A DNA stretch of 64,000 nt, taken from assembly GCA_963744005.1 (NCBI GenBank), contig CAVURU010000003.1, forward strand, positions 1,240,001-1,304,000, given 5' to 3'. The notes under the pieces are model-generated. The model ran no database searches. It had not been told where the DNA came from and was given only the letters and a program-made list of their open reading frames with translations. Below are positions 53,834 to 63,666 of the stretch, piece by piece. The translations under genes were made by a program, and so were the position numbers. This DNA is from Palsa-504 sp963744005. Lineage in GTDB: Bacteria > Actinomycetota > Actinomycetes > Streptosporangiales > Streptosporangiaceae. The stretch's first letter is position 1; every line of letters begins with the position of its first letter.

Positions 53834-55706
53834 GTGACGGGACGGGCGGAGCTGGTTCGCCGGGCGCAGGAGCACGGCGTCGCGGTCTCGTACCGGAACT
53901 GGCGCGGCCGCGACGCGGACGTCAGCGACGAGACGCTGGCCGCGGTGCTGGACGCGCTGGGCGACTACCGGCCGCCGGCGGCCGGGCAGGACCGGACCTG
54001 GGGCGCGGCGGCGCCGTGGCCGCGGCGCCGGTCCTGGGGCTTCACCGCGCAGCTGTACTCGGTGCGGTCGCGGGACTCGTGGGGGCACGGCGACCTGCGC
54101 GACCTGGCCGACCTGGCCGCCTGGAGCGGCCGTGCGCTGGGCGCGGACTTCGTGCTGGTCAACCCGCTGCATGCGGCCGAGCCGGCCGACTCCGGTCAGC
54201 CCCTCCCCCTACCTGGCCATGACCAGGCGGCACCTGTCTCCGCTGTACCTGCGGATCGAGGACATCCCGGAGTACGCCGCGCTGAGCGCGGGCGACCGGG
54301 GCCGGGTCGATGCGCTGGGCGCGCCGCTGCGGGCGGCGAGCCGGTCGGCGGGGCTGATCGACCGGGACGCGGTGTGGGCGGCCAAGGCCGCGGCGCTGGA
54401 GATCATCCGGGCGGCCGGCCTGAGCCGGGCCCGGGAGGCCGAGTTCGACGCGTTCCGGGCCGCGGACCGCGACGCCCTGGAGGACTGGGCCACCTGGTGC
54501 GCCATCGCGGAGGTGCACGGGCCGGACTGGCGAGCGTGGCCGGCCGGGCTGGCCGATCCGCGTTCGGCGGAGGTGGCCGCGCTGGGCCGGGAGCGGGCGG
54601 CGCGGGTCGACTTCCACGCCTGGCTGCAGTGGCTGACGGCCGGGCAGGCCGCGGCGGCGCAGCGGGCAGCCCGGGACGCGGGCATGGGCATCGGGGTCAT
54701 CGCCGACCTCGCGGTGGGCGCCCATCCGGGCGGCGCGGACGCGTGGGCCCGGCAGGACGTGTTCGTCACCGGGGTCAGCGTCGGCGCCCCGCCGGATGAG
54801 TTCAACCAGCGGGGCCAGGACTGGACGCTGCCGCCGTGGCACCCGGGCTGGCTGGCCGCCCAGGCGGGCCGCCCGCTGGCCGAGCTGGTCGCCGCGACGA
54901 CCCGGCACGCGGGCGGGATGCGGATCGATCACGTCATGGGACTGGCCCGGCTGTGGTGGATCCCGGCCGGGATGGACCCGGGCCAGGGCACGTACGTGCG
55001 GTACGACCACGAGCTGATCGGCGACGTGCTGTGCGCCGGCGCGGCGGGCGCGCAGGCCCTGGCCATCGGCGAGGACCTGGGCACGGTCGAGCCGTGGCTG
55101 CGCCAGTTCCTGGCCGAGCGCCGGGTGCTCGGCACCTCGATGGCCTGGTTCGAGCGCCGCCAGGACGGCACCCCGCGCCGGCCGCGCGCGTGGCGGCGCG
55201 GCTGCCTGGCCACGGTCGGCACCCACGACATGCCCCCGGCCGGGACCTTCCTGACCGGCGAGCAGATCAGCCTGCGGGCCCGGCTCGGCCTGCTGACCGA
55301 GCCGGAAGCGGACGAGCAGGCCGCGGCCCGCCGGGAGGTCGACGGGTGGCTGGCCGTGCTGGCCCGCGAGGGGCTCCTGGGCGGGGCGGGCCGGGGCGGG
55401 CCCCTGAACGGGGCGAGCCGGGACGGCGTGACGCCGGAGGAGTTCACCGCGGCGCTGTACGGCTACCTGGCCCTGACGCCCGCCCTGCTGATCGGCGTGT
55501 CACTGGCCGAGGCGGTCGGCGAGCGGCGGCCGCAGAACCTGCCGGGCACGGTGGATGAGTACCCGAACTGGCGGATCCCGCTGGCCGGAGCCGACGGGCA
55601 GCCGGTCCTGCTCGAGGACCTGCCCGGGCATCCCGGGCTGCTGTCGGTGGCGCGGGCCGTGTCCGGCGGCCTGGGCCGGGGCGCGCCGACGGCCCGCAGG
55701 CGATAA
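53834..55706 (+). CDS. malQ: 4-alpha-glucanotransferase MalQ (one frame break)
   Basis: MalQ transfers maltooligosaccharide units in glycogen and maltodextrin metabolism (GH77). The first about 120 residues (including WGFTAQLYSVRSRDSWGHGDLRDL and FVLVNPLHAAEP) are in one frame. After a break near 54190 the rest follows in another: SPLYLRIEDIPEY, GVIADLAVGAHPGGADAW (nucleophile region), RIDHVMGL, GEDLGTVE and TVGTHDMPPA. The reconstructed length of about 620 residues is typical of the actinobacterial form. The GTG start at 53834 lies four bases after the DDN gene. Confidence 0.88.
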
Positions 55707-55728
55707 AGTCCACGCGTGGCTACCCGCG

Positions 55729-55998
55729 ATGAACTGGACGCAGCTTTCGTCCCATGAGCTGCACGACCGCGCCGTGCGGCGGGCGGTGCATCACCTCGAC
55801 GTGGGGTTCCTCTGGGAGCTGCTGCGCGCCATCCCGGCAGCCGAGGCGTCCGAGGGACACGACGAGGAGGCCGGGCGGGACATCACCAAGGTGACGGCAC
55901 TGCTCGACGACGCGATCGGGTCAGGGGAAGGCGACGTGGCCGAGGCGCTACGGCCCCTCTACCTCGACTACCTGGTCAAGCACGAGACGAGCAGCTGA
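55729..55998 (+). CDS. Conserved small protein (possibly with a 5' indel)
   Basis: This frame encodes an 89-residue, mostly helical acidic protein (SSHELHDRAVRRAVHHLDVGFLWELL, LRPLYLDYLVKHE). It resembles a small actinobacterial protein of unknown function. A second frame starting GTG 55716 (VATRDELDAAF) would join SSHELHD after removal of one T near 55752, and I think that is the natural N-terminus. As written the gene starts at ATG 55729. It follows malQ by about 20 bases. Confidence 0.55.
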   Translation: MNWTQLSSHELHDRAVRRAVHHLDVGFLWELLRAIPAAEASEGHDEEAGRDITKVTALLDDAIGSGEGDVAEALRPLYLDYLVKHETSS

Positions 55999-56034
55999 GC
56001 GGGCAGCACGGCTCGTTCGGTCGGAAAAGCACGA

Positions 56035-56069
56035 GGCCGGGGGCCCGCTCGCGGCGGTCGCCCCCGGCC
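56035..56069. terminator. Bidirectional hairpin
   Basis: GGCCGGGGGC/GCCCCCGGCC (56035-56044 / 56060-56069) with a 15-base loop lies between the convergent 89-residue gene and yceI, and could terminate both. Confidence 0.65.
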
Positions 56070-56087
56070 CGGTGCGGCGCGGATGCC

Positions 56088-56657
56088 TTAGGCGTCCTTG
56101 TTCAGGACGGCCTCGATCTCCAGGTTGATCGTGACCTTGTCGCTGAGGACCACGGCGTTGCTGGCGCCCGGGATGGCGCCGTTGTAGCTGACGTTCCAGT
56201 CGTTCCTGTTGATCTCGGTGGTGGCCGAGAAGCCGGCCCGGGTGCCGCCGTAGGCGTCCGGCCCGAAGCCGTTGACCTCGAGCTTGAGGGTCACCGGCCG
56301 GGTGATGTCGCGCAGGGTCAGGTCACCGTCGAGCAGGAAGTCGTCCCCGTCCGGGCGCACGCCGGTGGAGCGGAAGGTCATCGTGGGGTGCTACTCGATG
56401 TGGAAGAAGTCCTCACTGCGGATGTGGTTGTCGCGGGCCTCATTGCCGGTGTTCACCGAGCTGAGGTCGATGTCGGCGCTGACGGAGGAGGCCAGCGGGT
56501 CCGGGGCGGTGGTGATGGTGCCCTCGAACTTGTCGAAGCGGCCGCGGACCTTGCTCACCATCATGTGCCGCACGACAAAGGACACCTCGGAGTGAACCGG
56601 GTCGATGTTCCAGGTGCCGGCTACGTAGCCGGGAATCTCCACGGCGGTCTCGCTCAT
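56088..56657 (-). CDS. YceI family lipocalin-like protein with in-frame amber codon
   Basis: YceI proteins are beta-barrels that bind isoprenoids or act in the periplasm or cytoplasm. Here the N-terminal part (GYVAGTWNIDPVHSEVSFVVRHMMVSKVRGRFDKFEG) and C-terminal part (TMTFRSTGVRPDGDDFLLDG, RNDWNVSYNG) are in the same frame, but codon 89 is TAG (56391-56393). The codon follows FFHIE, where relatives have an ordinary residue. This is a substitution rather than an indel, unlike the other breaks. The ATG at 56657 has a GGAGGA site. It may be truncated, an error, or read through. No signal peptide is seen. Confidence 0.75.
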
Positions 56658-56718
56658 CGTTCCTCCAGATAGGGACAGTATATTCTGGTGCTGAAGTTCG
56701 GTTTCGTGCGTTGCTTCT

Positions 56719-56749
56719 TTATAGTAACCACCTATAATTGAACAGTCAA
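56719..56749 (-). promoter_or_regulatory. yceI promoter with embedded HxlR-type operator
   Basis: On the minus strand a good promoter reads TTGACT (56744-56749), 17-base spacer, TACTAT (56721-56726). An inverted repeat, TTATAG-N7-CTATAA (56719-56737), covers the -10 element and part of the spacer. A repressor bound there would block transcription of yceI. The divergent HxlR gene is the obvious candidate. Confidence 0.55.
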
Positions 56750-56829
56750 ACACTTGGCGGCAATCGCCGAGGTTCTTGGCGGACGAGCAGGTGGAAGTAC
56801 CCTGATGGGATACGCAAGGAGGGGCTGTC

Positions 56830-57267
56830 GTGGATTCCGGGCAGGTTGAGCCGGTTCGCGAGCCGCCCGCGACACAGGCCGGGCCGGCCGGAGCCGACGC
56901 GGCGGAGGCGGCGGGCGAGCTGTCGCCGTGCCGCGCGCGTGAGGTGCTGCAGAGGGTCGGCGACAAGTGGTCGATGCTGGTCATCGACCTGCTCGGCCAG
57001 GGCACCAGGCGGTTCAGCGAGCTGCACCGGGCGGTCGACGGCATCACGGCCAGGATGCTGACCGTGACCTTGCGCGGCCTGGAGCGGGACGGCATCGTGA
57101 CCCGGACCATCCACCCGGTCATCCCGCCGCGGGTCGACTACGCGCTGACCCCGATGGGGCTGACCCTGCTGGACGCGATCGGCGCGCTGGTGAGCTGGGC
57201 CGACTGCCACCTGCCGGAGATCAGCTCGGCCCAGGCCGCCTACGACCTCAAGCACGCCGTCGATTAG
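56830..57267 (+). CDS. HxlR family transcriptional regulator
   Basis: This 145-residue winged-helix protein has the HxlR domain (about 32-130): a conserved cysteine (SPCRAREVLQRVGDKWSMLVIDLL) and FSELHRAVDGITARMLTVTLRGLERDGIV. The cysteine is the redox or electrophile sensor in family members such as YodB. An N-terminal alanine/proline-rich arm precedes it. The GTG start at 56830 has a AAGGAGGGG site. It diverges from yceI and probably represses it, perhaps also sensing thiol or quinone stress. The methyltransferase gene follows on the same strand. Confidence 0.87.
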   Translation: MDSGQVEPVREPPATQAGPAGADAAEAAGELSPCRAREVLQRVGDKWSMLVIDLLGQGTRRFSELHRAVDGITARMLTVTLRGLERDGIVTRTIHPVIPPRVDYALTPMGLTLLDAIGALVSWADCHLPEISSAQAAYDLKHAVD

Positions 57268-57276
57268 GCGCGCCGG

Positions 57277-58090
57277 GTGAACGACCTGACCGGCCCGGAG
57301 AGCTCCGCCGAGCGGGAGTACCGGCGGGTGAACGGGTCATCGTTCGGCGCGGCCGCGGCGGCCTACGCCGAGCACCGGCCCGACTACGCCGAGGCCGCCG
57401 TCCGCTGGGCGCTGGAGCCGGTGCGCGGCCGCCGGCCGCTCCGGGTGCTGGACCTGGCCGCCGGGACCGGGAAGCTGACCGCCGCGCTGGCCGGCCTGGG
57501 CGCCGAGGTGACCGCGGTGGAGCCGGACCCGGCCATGCTGGCCGAGCTACGCCGGCGGCTGCCCGCGATCCCGGCCGGGCCCGGCCGCGCGGAGGAGATC
57601 CCGCTGCCGGACGGCAGCGTCGACGCCGTCCTGGTGGGCCAGGCCCTGCACTGGTTCGACCTGGACCGGGCCGTGCCGGAGATCGCCCGGGTGCTCGCGC
57701 CGGGCGGCGTGCTGGCCGCGCTGTGGAACGTGGACGACGACCGGGTGGGCTGGGTCGCGGCGCTGGATGAGGTGAGCAAGGGACGGTCGAACATCACGCT
57801 GCGGCGGTGGCGGGACGGGACCGGGCACGCCCGGGTGCAGCGCCTGGCCGCGGCCCGGCGGCCTGCTCGGGCCGCCGGAGACCCGGGAGTTCCCGAACGG
57901 GCAGCGGCGGACGGCCGAGGAGACGGTGGCGACGGTCGGCACTCACTCGAACTTCCTGACCCTGCCCGAGCCCGACCGGTCCCGGCTGCTGGACCAGGTC
58001 CGGGACCTGCTGCGCGCGCAGCCGGAAACCGCCGGGGGCGAGTTCGTGCTCCCGATGGTGACGGTCGGGCTGCGGACCACGCGGCGGTAG
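57277..58090 (+). CDS. Class I SAM-dependent methyltransferase (one frame break)
   Basis: This gene encodes a UbiE/Methyltransf_11-type enzyme of about 270 residues: motif I VLDLAAGTGKLTAAL (about 48-62), the acidic VEPDPAMLAELRRR, and the post-motif GQALHWFDLDRAVPEIARVLAPGGVL. After a break near 57855 the sequence continues in another frame (PPETREFPNGQRRTAEETV to TVGLRTTRR) up to the TAG at 58088-58090. The GTG start at 57277 is nine bases after hxlR. The substrate is unknown. Confidence 0.78.
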
Positions 58091-58095
58091 CGGTC

Positions 58096-58833
58096 GTGAA
58101 GGTCGCGCTGTTCGTCACCTGCCTGGTGGATGGCGTCGTGCCGCAGGTGGCCCAGGCCACGGTGCGGGTGCTGGAGCGGCTGGGCGTGCGGGTCGAGGTG
58201 CCGTGGGCGCAGACCTGCTGCGGGCAGGTGCACGTCAACAGCGGCTACCCGCGGGAGGCGATTCCGCTGGTGCGCAACCACGTGGCGGCGTTCGGCGGGT
58301 ACGACGCGATCGTGGTGCCGAGCGGGTCGTGCACGGCGGCGATCCGGCACCAGCACGCGAGCTTGGCGCGGCTGGACGGCTCGGCCACCCTGGCGGCGGA
58401 GGCGGCGGGGGTCGCGGGGCGGACCTGGGAGCTGTCGGAGTTCCTGGTCGACGTGCTGGGCGTGACCGACGTCGGGGCCTGGTTCCCGCACCGGGTGACC
58501 TACCATCCGAGCTGCCACTCGCTGCGGCTGCTGGGGGTGGGCGACCGGCCGCTGCGGCTGCTGCGGGCGGTCGAGGGCATCGACCTGGCTGAGCTGCCCG
58601 GCGCCGAGCAGTGCTGCGGGTTCGGCGGGACGTTCGCGGTGAAGAACGCGGCGGTGTCGGGGGCCATGCTGGCCGACAAGATCGCCGCCGTGCGGCAGAC
58701 CGGCGCGGCGTTCGCCACCGCGGGCGACGCATCGTGCCTGATGCACATCGGCGGCGGGCTGTCGCGGCTGAGGACCGGGATCGGCACCCGGCACCTGGCC
58801 GAGATCCTGGCCGCGACCCGGGAGGACCCGTGA
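58096..58833 (+). CDS. lutA: Lactate utilisation protein A (CCG-domain Fe-S oxidoreductase)
   Basis: This 245-residue protein has two CCG cysteine motifs, TCCGQVHVNSGY (about 36-47) and QCCGFGGTFAVKN (about 172-184), which bind iron-sulfur clusters. LutA works with LutB and LutC to oxidise L-lactate to pyruvate with membrane quinone. GTG 58096 is five bases after the methyltransferase stop, and its own stop overlaps the lutB start (GTGA). The three lut genes and the following ATPase gene form one overlapping chain. Confidence 0.88.
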   Translation: MKVALFVTCLVDGVVPQVAQATVRVLERLGVRVEVPWAQTCCGQVHVNSGYPREAIPLVRNHVAAFGGYDAIVVPSGSCTAAIRHQHASLARLDGSATLAAEAAGVAGRTWELSEFLVDVLGVTDVGAWFPHRVTYHPSCHSLRLLGVGDRPLRLLRAVEGIDLAELPGAEQCCGFGGTFAVKNAAVSGAMLADKIAAVRQTGAAFATAGDASCLMHIGGGLSRLRTGIGTRHLAEILAATREDP

Positions 58834-60317
58834 CGTACCTCGGGATGCCGGGCGCGCCGCGCGGCGTCGGGCAGCTCCGCCAGGAGGCGCCGTTCGCCGT
58901 CACGTCGGCCCGGGCAGTGGCCGACGCCCAGCTGCGGCGCAACCTGGGCCACGCCACGTCGACGATCCGGGCCAAGCGCGCGGGCGCGGTGGCCGAGGTA
59001 CCGGACTGGGCTGAGCTGCGCGCCGCGGGCGCCGCCATCAAGGACGACGTCCTGGCCCACCTGGACCGCTACCTGATCAAGCTCGAGGAACAGGTCACCG
59101 CGCGGGGCGGCACGGTGCACTGGGCGGGCGACGCGAACGAGGCGAACCAGATCATCACCGGCCTGGTCGCGGCGACCGGCCAGCAGGAGGTGGTGAAGGT
59201 CAAGTCGATGGCCACCCAGGAGATCGGGCTGAACGAGGCCCTGGCCGCGGCGGGCGTCGAGGCGGTCGAGACCGACCTGGCCGAGCTGATCGTCCAGCTC
59301 GGCCGCGACCGGCCCAGCCACATCCTGGTCCCCGCCATCCACCGCAACCGCAGCCAGATCCGCGACATCTTCCGGCGCGAGATGCCGGGCGCGCCACCCG
59401 GCCTGTCCGACGAGCCGGCCGAGCTGGCCGCGGCGGCGCGCGCCTACCTGCGCCGCCGGTTCCTGGCCGCGCAGGTGGCCGTGTCCGGGGCGAACTTCGC
59501 GGTGGCCGAGACCGGCACCCTGGCCGTGGTGGAGTCCGAGGGCAACGGGCGGATGTGCCTGACGCTGCCGCGCACCCTGATCACCGTGATGGGCATCGAG
59601 AAGGTGGTGCCGGCCTGGCGGGACCTGGAGGTGTTCCTCCAGCTGCTGCCGCGCTCTTCGACCGCGGAGCGGATGAACCCGTACACCTCGATGTGGGCCG
59701 GGGCGGTCGAGGGCCAGGATTTCCACCTGGTCCTGCTGGACAACGGGCGGACGGCGACGCTGGCCGACCCGCAGGGCCGGGCCGCGCTGCGCTGCATCAG
59801 GTGCTCGGCCTGCCTGAACGTGTGCCCGGTCTACGAGCGCACCGGCGGCCACGCCTACGGCTCGGTCTACCCCGGCCCGATCGGGGCGGTGCTGTCCCCG
59901 CAGCTCACCGGGGTGGCCGACAACCCGGACCTGCCGTTCGCGTCGTCGCTGTGCGGGGCGTGCTACGAGGTCTGCCCGGTGGCCATCGACATCCCGTCCA
60001 TGCTCGTTCACCTGCGCGCCCGGGTGATCGACGACCAGCGCGCCCGGCACCGGGGACCGACGCCGGAGGCCGCGGCCATGCGCGGGCTGGCCTGGACGAT
60101 GAGCGATGCCCGGCGCTGGACGCGGGCGCTGCGGGCCGGCCGGGCCGGCCGGTGGCCGGCGCCGGCGGCGGGCCGGCTGCTGGACGGGCTGGCGGTGCGG
60201 CTGGGGCGCCGGGGACGGCGGGTGCCGGGGCCGCTCGGGGCCTGGACGCAGGCGCGTGACCTGCCCGCGGTGCCGCGGCAGAGCTTCCGGGACTGGTGGC
60301 GGGGACGGTCGCGGTGA
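58830..60317 (+). CDS. lutB: Lactate utilisation protein B (LUD/Fe-S)
   Basis: This 495-residue protein has an N-terminal LUD domain (about 60-310) and C-terminal ferredoxin-like motifs CIRCSACLNVCPVY (about 322-335) and CGACYEVCPVAID (about 376-388). Both are [4Fe-4S] sites. It is the large subunit of the LutABC lactate oxidase. The GTG start overlaps the lutA stop, and its TGA overlaps the lutC GTG. No frame break is seen over its 1.5 kb, in contrast to its neighbours. Confidence 0.9.
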   Translation: MTYLGMPGAPRGVGQLRQEAPFAVTSARAVADAQLRRNLGHATSTIRAKRAGAVAEVPDWAELRAAGAAIKDDVLAHLDRYLIKLEEQVTARGGTVHWAGDANEANQIITGLVAATGQQEVVKVKSMATQEIGLNEALAAAGVEAVETDLAELIVQLGRDRPSHILVPAIHRNRSQIRDIFRREMPGAPPGLSDEPAELAAAARAYLRRRFLAAQVAVSGANFAVAETGTLAVVESEGNGRMCLTLPRTLITVMGIEKVVPAWRDLEVFLQLLPRSSTAERMNPYTSMWAGAVEGQDFHLVLLDNGRTATLADPQGRAALRCIRCSACLNVCPVYERTGGHAYGSVYPGPIGAVLSPQLTGVADNPDLPFASSLCGACYEVCPVAIDIPSMLVHLRARVIDDQRARHRGPTPEAAAMRGLAWTMSDARRWTRALRAGRAGRWPAPAAGRLLDGLAVRLGRRGRRVPGPLGAWTQARDLPAVPRQSFRDWWRGRSR

Positions 60318-60948
60318 GCAGCCGGGAGCAGATGCTGGCGCGGATCCGCGCGGCCACGGCCGACGGTGCCGCTGGTGCCGCCGGGGCGGAGGTGCCCCGG
60401 GAGTACCGGCCGGCCGGGTCCGGCTGGCGGCGGGCGAGGAGGCGCTGGTGAGCTTGTTCGCCGAGCGCGCCGGGGACTACCAGGCCACGGTGCGCCGCTG
60501 CGCGGCGGCGGAGGCGGCCCGGGTCATCGCGGACACCACGGCCGGCCGGCGCGACCCGGATCGGGGTGCCGCCCGGGTTCCCGGCCGGATGGTCGTCGCT
60601 GCTCCCGGGCGCGGTGCTGGACGACCCGCCGCTGGACGTGGCAGCGCTCGACGCGCTGGACGGCGTGGTGACGACCTGCACGGTGGCGATCGCCGAGACC
60701 GGGACCATCGTGCTGGACGCCGGCCCGGGCAGGGCCGGCGCGCCTTCAGCCTGGTGCCGGACTACCACCTGGCCGTGGTCACGGCCGGGCAGGTCGTCGC
60801 GGCCGTGCCGGACGCGGTCGCGGCGCTGGACCCGGGCCGCCCGCTGACCTGGATCAGCGGGCCCAGCGCGACCAGCGACATCGAGCTGCGCCGGGTCGAG
60901 GGCGTGCACGGGCCGCGGACCCTCGACATCGTGATCGTCTCCCCGTGA
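60314..60948 (+). CDS. lutC: Lactate utilisation protein C (LUD domain; several frame breaks)
   Basis: The LUD-domain subunit of the lactate oxidase. GTG 60314 (SSREQMLARIRAATADG) starts it; the frame then changes near 60430, near 60565 and near 60740, with recognisable LutC sequence in each piece (LFAERAGDYQATV, VPPGFPAGWSSLLPGAV, GTIVLDAGPGQGRRAFSLVPDYH). The end (ATSDIELRRVEGVHGPRTLDIVIV) is well conserved. The breaks are almost certainly indels, and the stop overlaps the next GTG. Confidence 0.75.
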
Positions 60949-61712
60949 CCAGGCGCAGCGGGCTCGCCCGCGAGGGATTCGACGCCCGTCCGGTGCGGGT
61001 GTTCCGGCCCGGGCCAGACGGGACCGGCGGCCAGACGGCCTGGCCCCGCACCGTCCCGGCCGTGGCGCAGCTGCTGCGGGAGGGACTGGAGCTGCCTGCT
61101 GGGCTGACCGTGCTGGTCGGCGAGAACGGCTCGGGGAAGTCGACCGTGGTGGAGACCCTGGCCGAGGCGTACGGGCTGAACCCGCAGGGCGGCTCGGCGA
61201 TGGCCCAGGGGTTCCAGGTCAGGCCGAGCGAGCCGGGGGTGGGCGGGCAGCTCACCGTGGTGCGGGGCCCGCGGCCGCGCTGGTCGTACTTCCTGCGGGC
61301 CGACACCATGAGCCAGCTGTACACCTACCTGGAGCAGAACCCCGGCCGGGTGCCCGAGCGGCTGCATGAGCTCTCGCACGGGGAGTCATTCCTGGAGATC
61401 CTGCGGACCAGGGTCAATTCCAGCGGCTTCTACCTGATGGACGAGCCGGACGCGCCACTGTCGTTCGTCGCCTCGCTCGGGCTGGCCGCGCTGCTGCACG
61501 ACCTGGCCGCCGGCGGGTCCCAGCTGGTGGTGGCCACCCACTCCCCCGTGCTGGCCGCCGTCCCCGGGGCGAACCTGCTCGAGCTCGGCCCGTGGGGGAT
61601 GCGCGAGGCCGCCTGGGATGACCTGAGCCTGGTCGCCGCGTGGCGGCAGTTCATGCGCGATCCGCAGTTCTACTTCCGGCACATGTTCGACGCCTCGTCC
61701 GGGGATTCCTGA
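60945..61712 (+). CDS. AAA family ATPase, COG3910-like
   Basis: This 255-residue ATPase has Walker A VGENGSGKST (about 58-67), an LSHGES signature (about 144) and Walker B FYLMDEPDAPLS (about 163), followed by THSPVLA. This is the layout of small SMC/ABC-like ATPases of COG3910, whose role is not known. The GTG start overlaps the lutC stop by four bases, so it is translationally coupled to the lactate operon. It is followed by recQ. Confidence 0.8.
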   Translation: MTRRSGLAREGFDARPVRVFRPGPDGTGGQTAWPRTVPAVAQLLREGLELPAGLTVLVGENGSGKSTVVETLAEAYGLNPQGGSAMAQGFQVRPSEPGVGGQLTVVRGPRPRWSYFLRADTMSQLYTYLEQNPGRVPERLHELSHGESFLEILRTRVNSSGFYLMDEPDAPLSFVASLGLAALLHDLAAGGSQLVVATHSPVLAAVPGANLLELGPWGMREAAWDDLSLVAAWRQFMRDPQFYFRHMFDASSGDS

Positions 61713-61738
61713 CGGTAGCGGGCCGTAGAATCGCGCCC

Positions 61739-63666
61739 GTGAGCGAACTCGGCAGCGACATCGGCGGGGCGGCCGCCGAGACGCTGCACCGCGTGTTCGG
61801 GTACAGCTCGTTCCGCGGTCAGCAGCAGGAGATCATCGAGCACATGTGCGGCGGCGGGGACGCGGTCGCGCTGATGCCGACGGGCAGCGGCAAGTCGCTG
61901 TGCTACCAGATCCCCTCGCTGGTCCGGGAGGGCACCGGGGTGGTCATCTCCCCGCTGATCGCGCTCATGCAGGACCAGGTCGACGCGCTGCGGCTGCTCG
62001 GCGTGCGGGCCGACTTCCTGAACTCCACCCAGGATCCGGACACCCGCCGGGGCGTCGAGTACGCCTTCATGGACGGCAAGCTGGACCTGCTCTACCTGGC
62101 CCCGGAGCGGCTGCGGACCGACTCGGCGCTGCGGCTGCTGGACAAGGGCAACGTGGCGCTGTTCGCCATCGACGAGGCGCACTGCGTGGCCCAGTGGGGG
62201 CACGACTTCCGGCCCGACTATCTCGGCGCTGTCGGTGCTGCACGAGCGGTGGCCTTCGGTCCCCCGGATCGCGGTGACGGCCACGGCGACCCGGCAGACC
62301 CTGGGCGAGATCGTGACCCGGCTGGCGCTGGGCGAGGCCCGGCACTTCGTGGCCAGCTTCGACCGGCCCAACATCCAGTACCGGATCGAGCCGAAGAACG
62401 AGCCGCGCAAGCAGCTGCTGCGGCTGCTGCGCACCGAGCACCCGGGCGATGCGGGCATCGTGTACTGCCTGTCCCGGGCTTCGGTGGAGAAGACGGCGGA
62501 CTTCCTGTGCGCCGAGGGGCTGACGGCGCTGCCGTACCACGCCGGGCTGGACGCCGCGACCCGGGCCGCGAACCAGTCCCGGTTCCTGCGCGAGGACGGC
62601 CTGATCATGGTGGCCACCATCGCGTTCGGCATGGGCATCGACAAGCCGGACGTGCGGTTCGTGGCGCACCTGGACCTGCCCCGGTCGGTCGAGGGCTACT
62701 ACCAGGAGACCGGGCGGGCCGGGCGGGACGGCGCGCCCGGCCACGGCGTGGCTGGCCTACGGGCTGGCCGACGTGGTGCAGCAGCGGCGGCTGATCGACG
62801 ACTCCGATGGCGACCTCGCGCACCGGCGGCGGCTGGTGGCGCACCTGGACGCGATGCTCGCGCTGTGCGAGACGGCCGAGTGCCGGCGGGCTGCAGCTGC
62901 TGGCCTACTTCGGCGAGACCTGGCCGGAGGCCGTGCGGGAACTGCGACACCTGCCTGTCGCCGCCGTCGGTGTGGGACGGGACGGTGGCGGCGCAGAAGC
63001 TGCTGTCGACCGTGGTGCGGCTGGAGCGGCTCGGCGGGCCGTCGTTCGGCGCGGGGCAGCCGATCGACATCCTGCTCGGGAAGAAGACGCCGCGGGTGCT
63101 GTCGTACGGGCACGAGAACCTGTCCGTGTTCGGCATCGGCGGCGAGCTGCGCGAGGCCGAATGGCGGGGCGTGGTCCGCCAGCTGCTGGCTTCGGCGGGC
63201 TGCTCGCCGTCAAGGGTGACCACGGCACGCTGGCCCTGACCGAGCTGAGCGGCGAGGTGCTGCGCGGCGAGCGGCAGGTGATGCTGCGCCGCGACGCCCC
63301 GCGCCCGGCCCCGGCGGTGCGGCAGCGGCGGCTCGGGTCGCGGCGGGCGGGGCACGCGGTCGCGGGCGGCGGACGGGACGGCGCGAGGCGGGCGGCTCGT
63401 CGCGCCGGGCGGCGCAGATCGAGCTGAGCGCCGAGGCGGAGCAGGTGTTCGAGCGGCTGCGGGCGTGGCGGACGAGCGTGGCCAAGGAACTGGGCATGCC
63501 GCCGTACGTGATCTTCCACGACGCCACGCTGCGGCAGATCGCCGCCCCGCCGCCGTCCACGCTGGCCGCGCTGGCGCAGATCAACGGCGTGGGCGAGACC
63601 AAGCTGGCCAAGTACGGGCAGCCGATCCTGGACGTGCTGGCCGAGGACGAGCCGGGCGACGGCTAG
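61739..63666 (+). CDS. recQ: RecQ-type DNA helicase (at least six frame breaks)
   Basis: RecQ unwinds DNA 3' to 5' in recombination and repair. The pieces show motif I MPTGSGKSLCYQ (about residue 46), DEAH (about 145), ATATRQ, YHAG, TGRAGRDG, the zinc cysteines (ETAEC and CGNCDTC), and an HRDC domain (FERLRAWRTSVAKELGMPP to VGETKL). The reading frame changes near 62222, 62740, 62890, 62945, 63200 and 63370. The order of motifs is normal, and the full protein would be about 640 residues. The GTG start is at 61739, and its TAG shares CTAG with the MarR-like stop. Confidence 0.82.
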
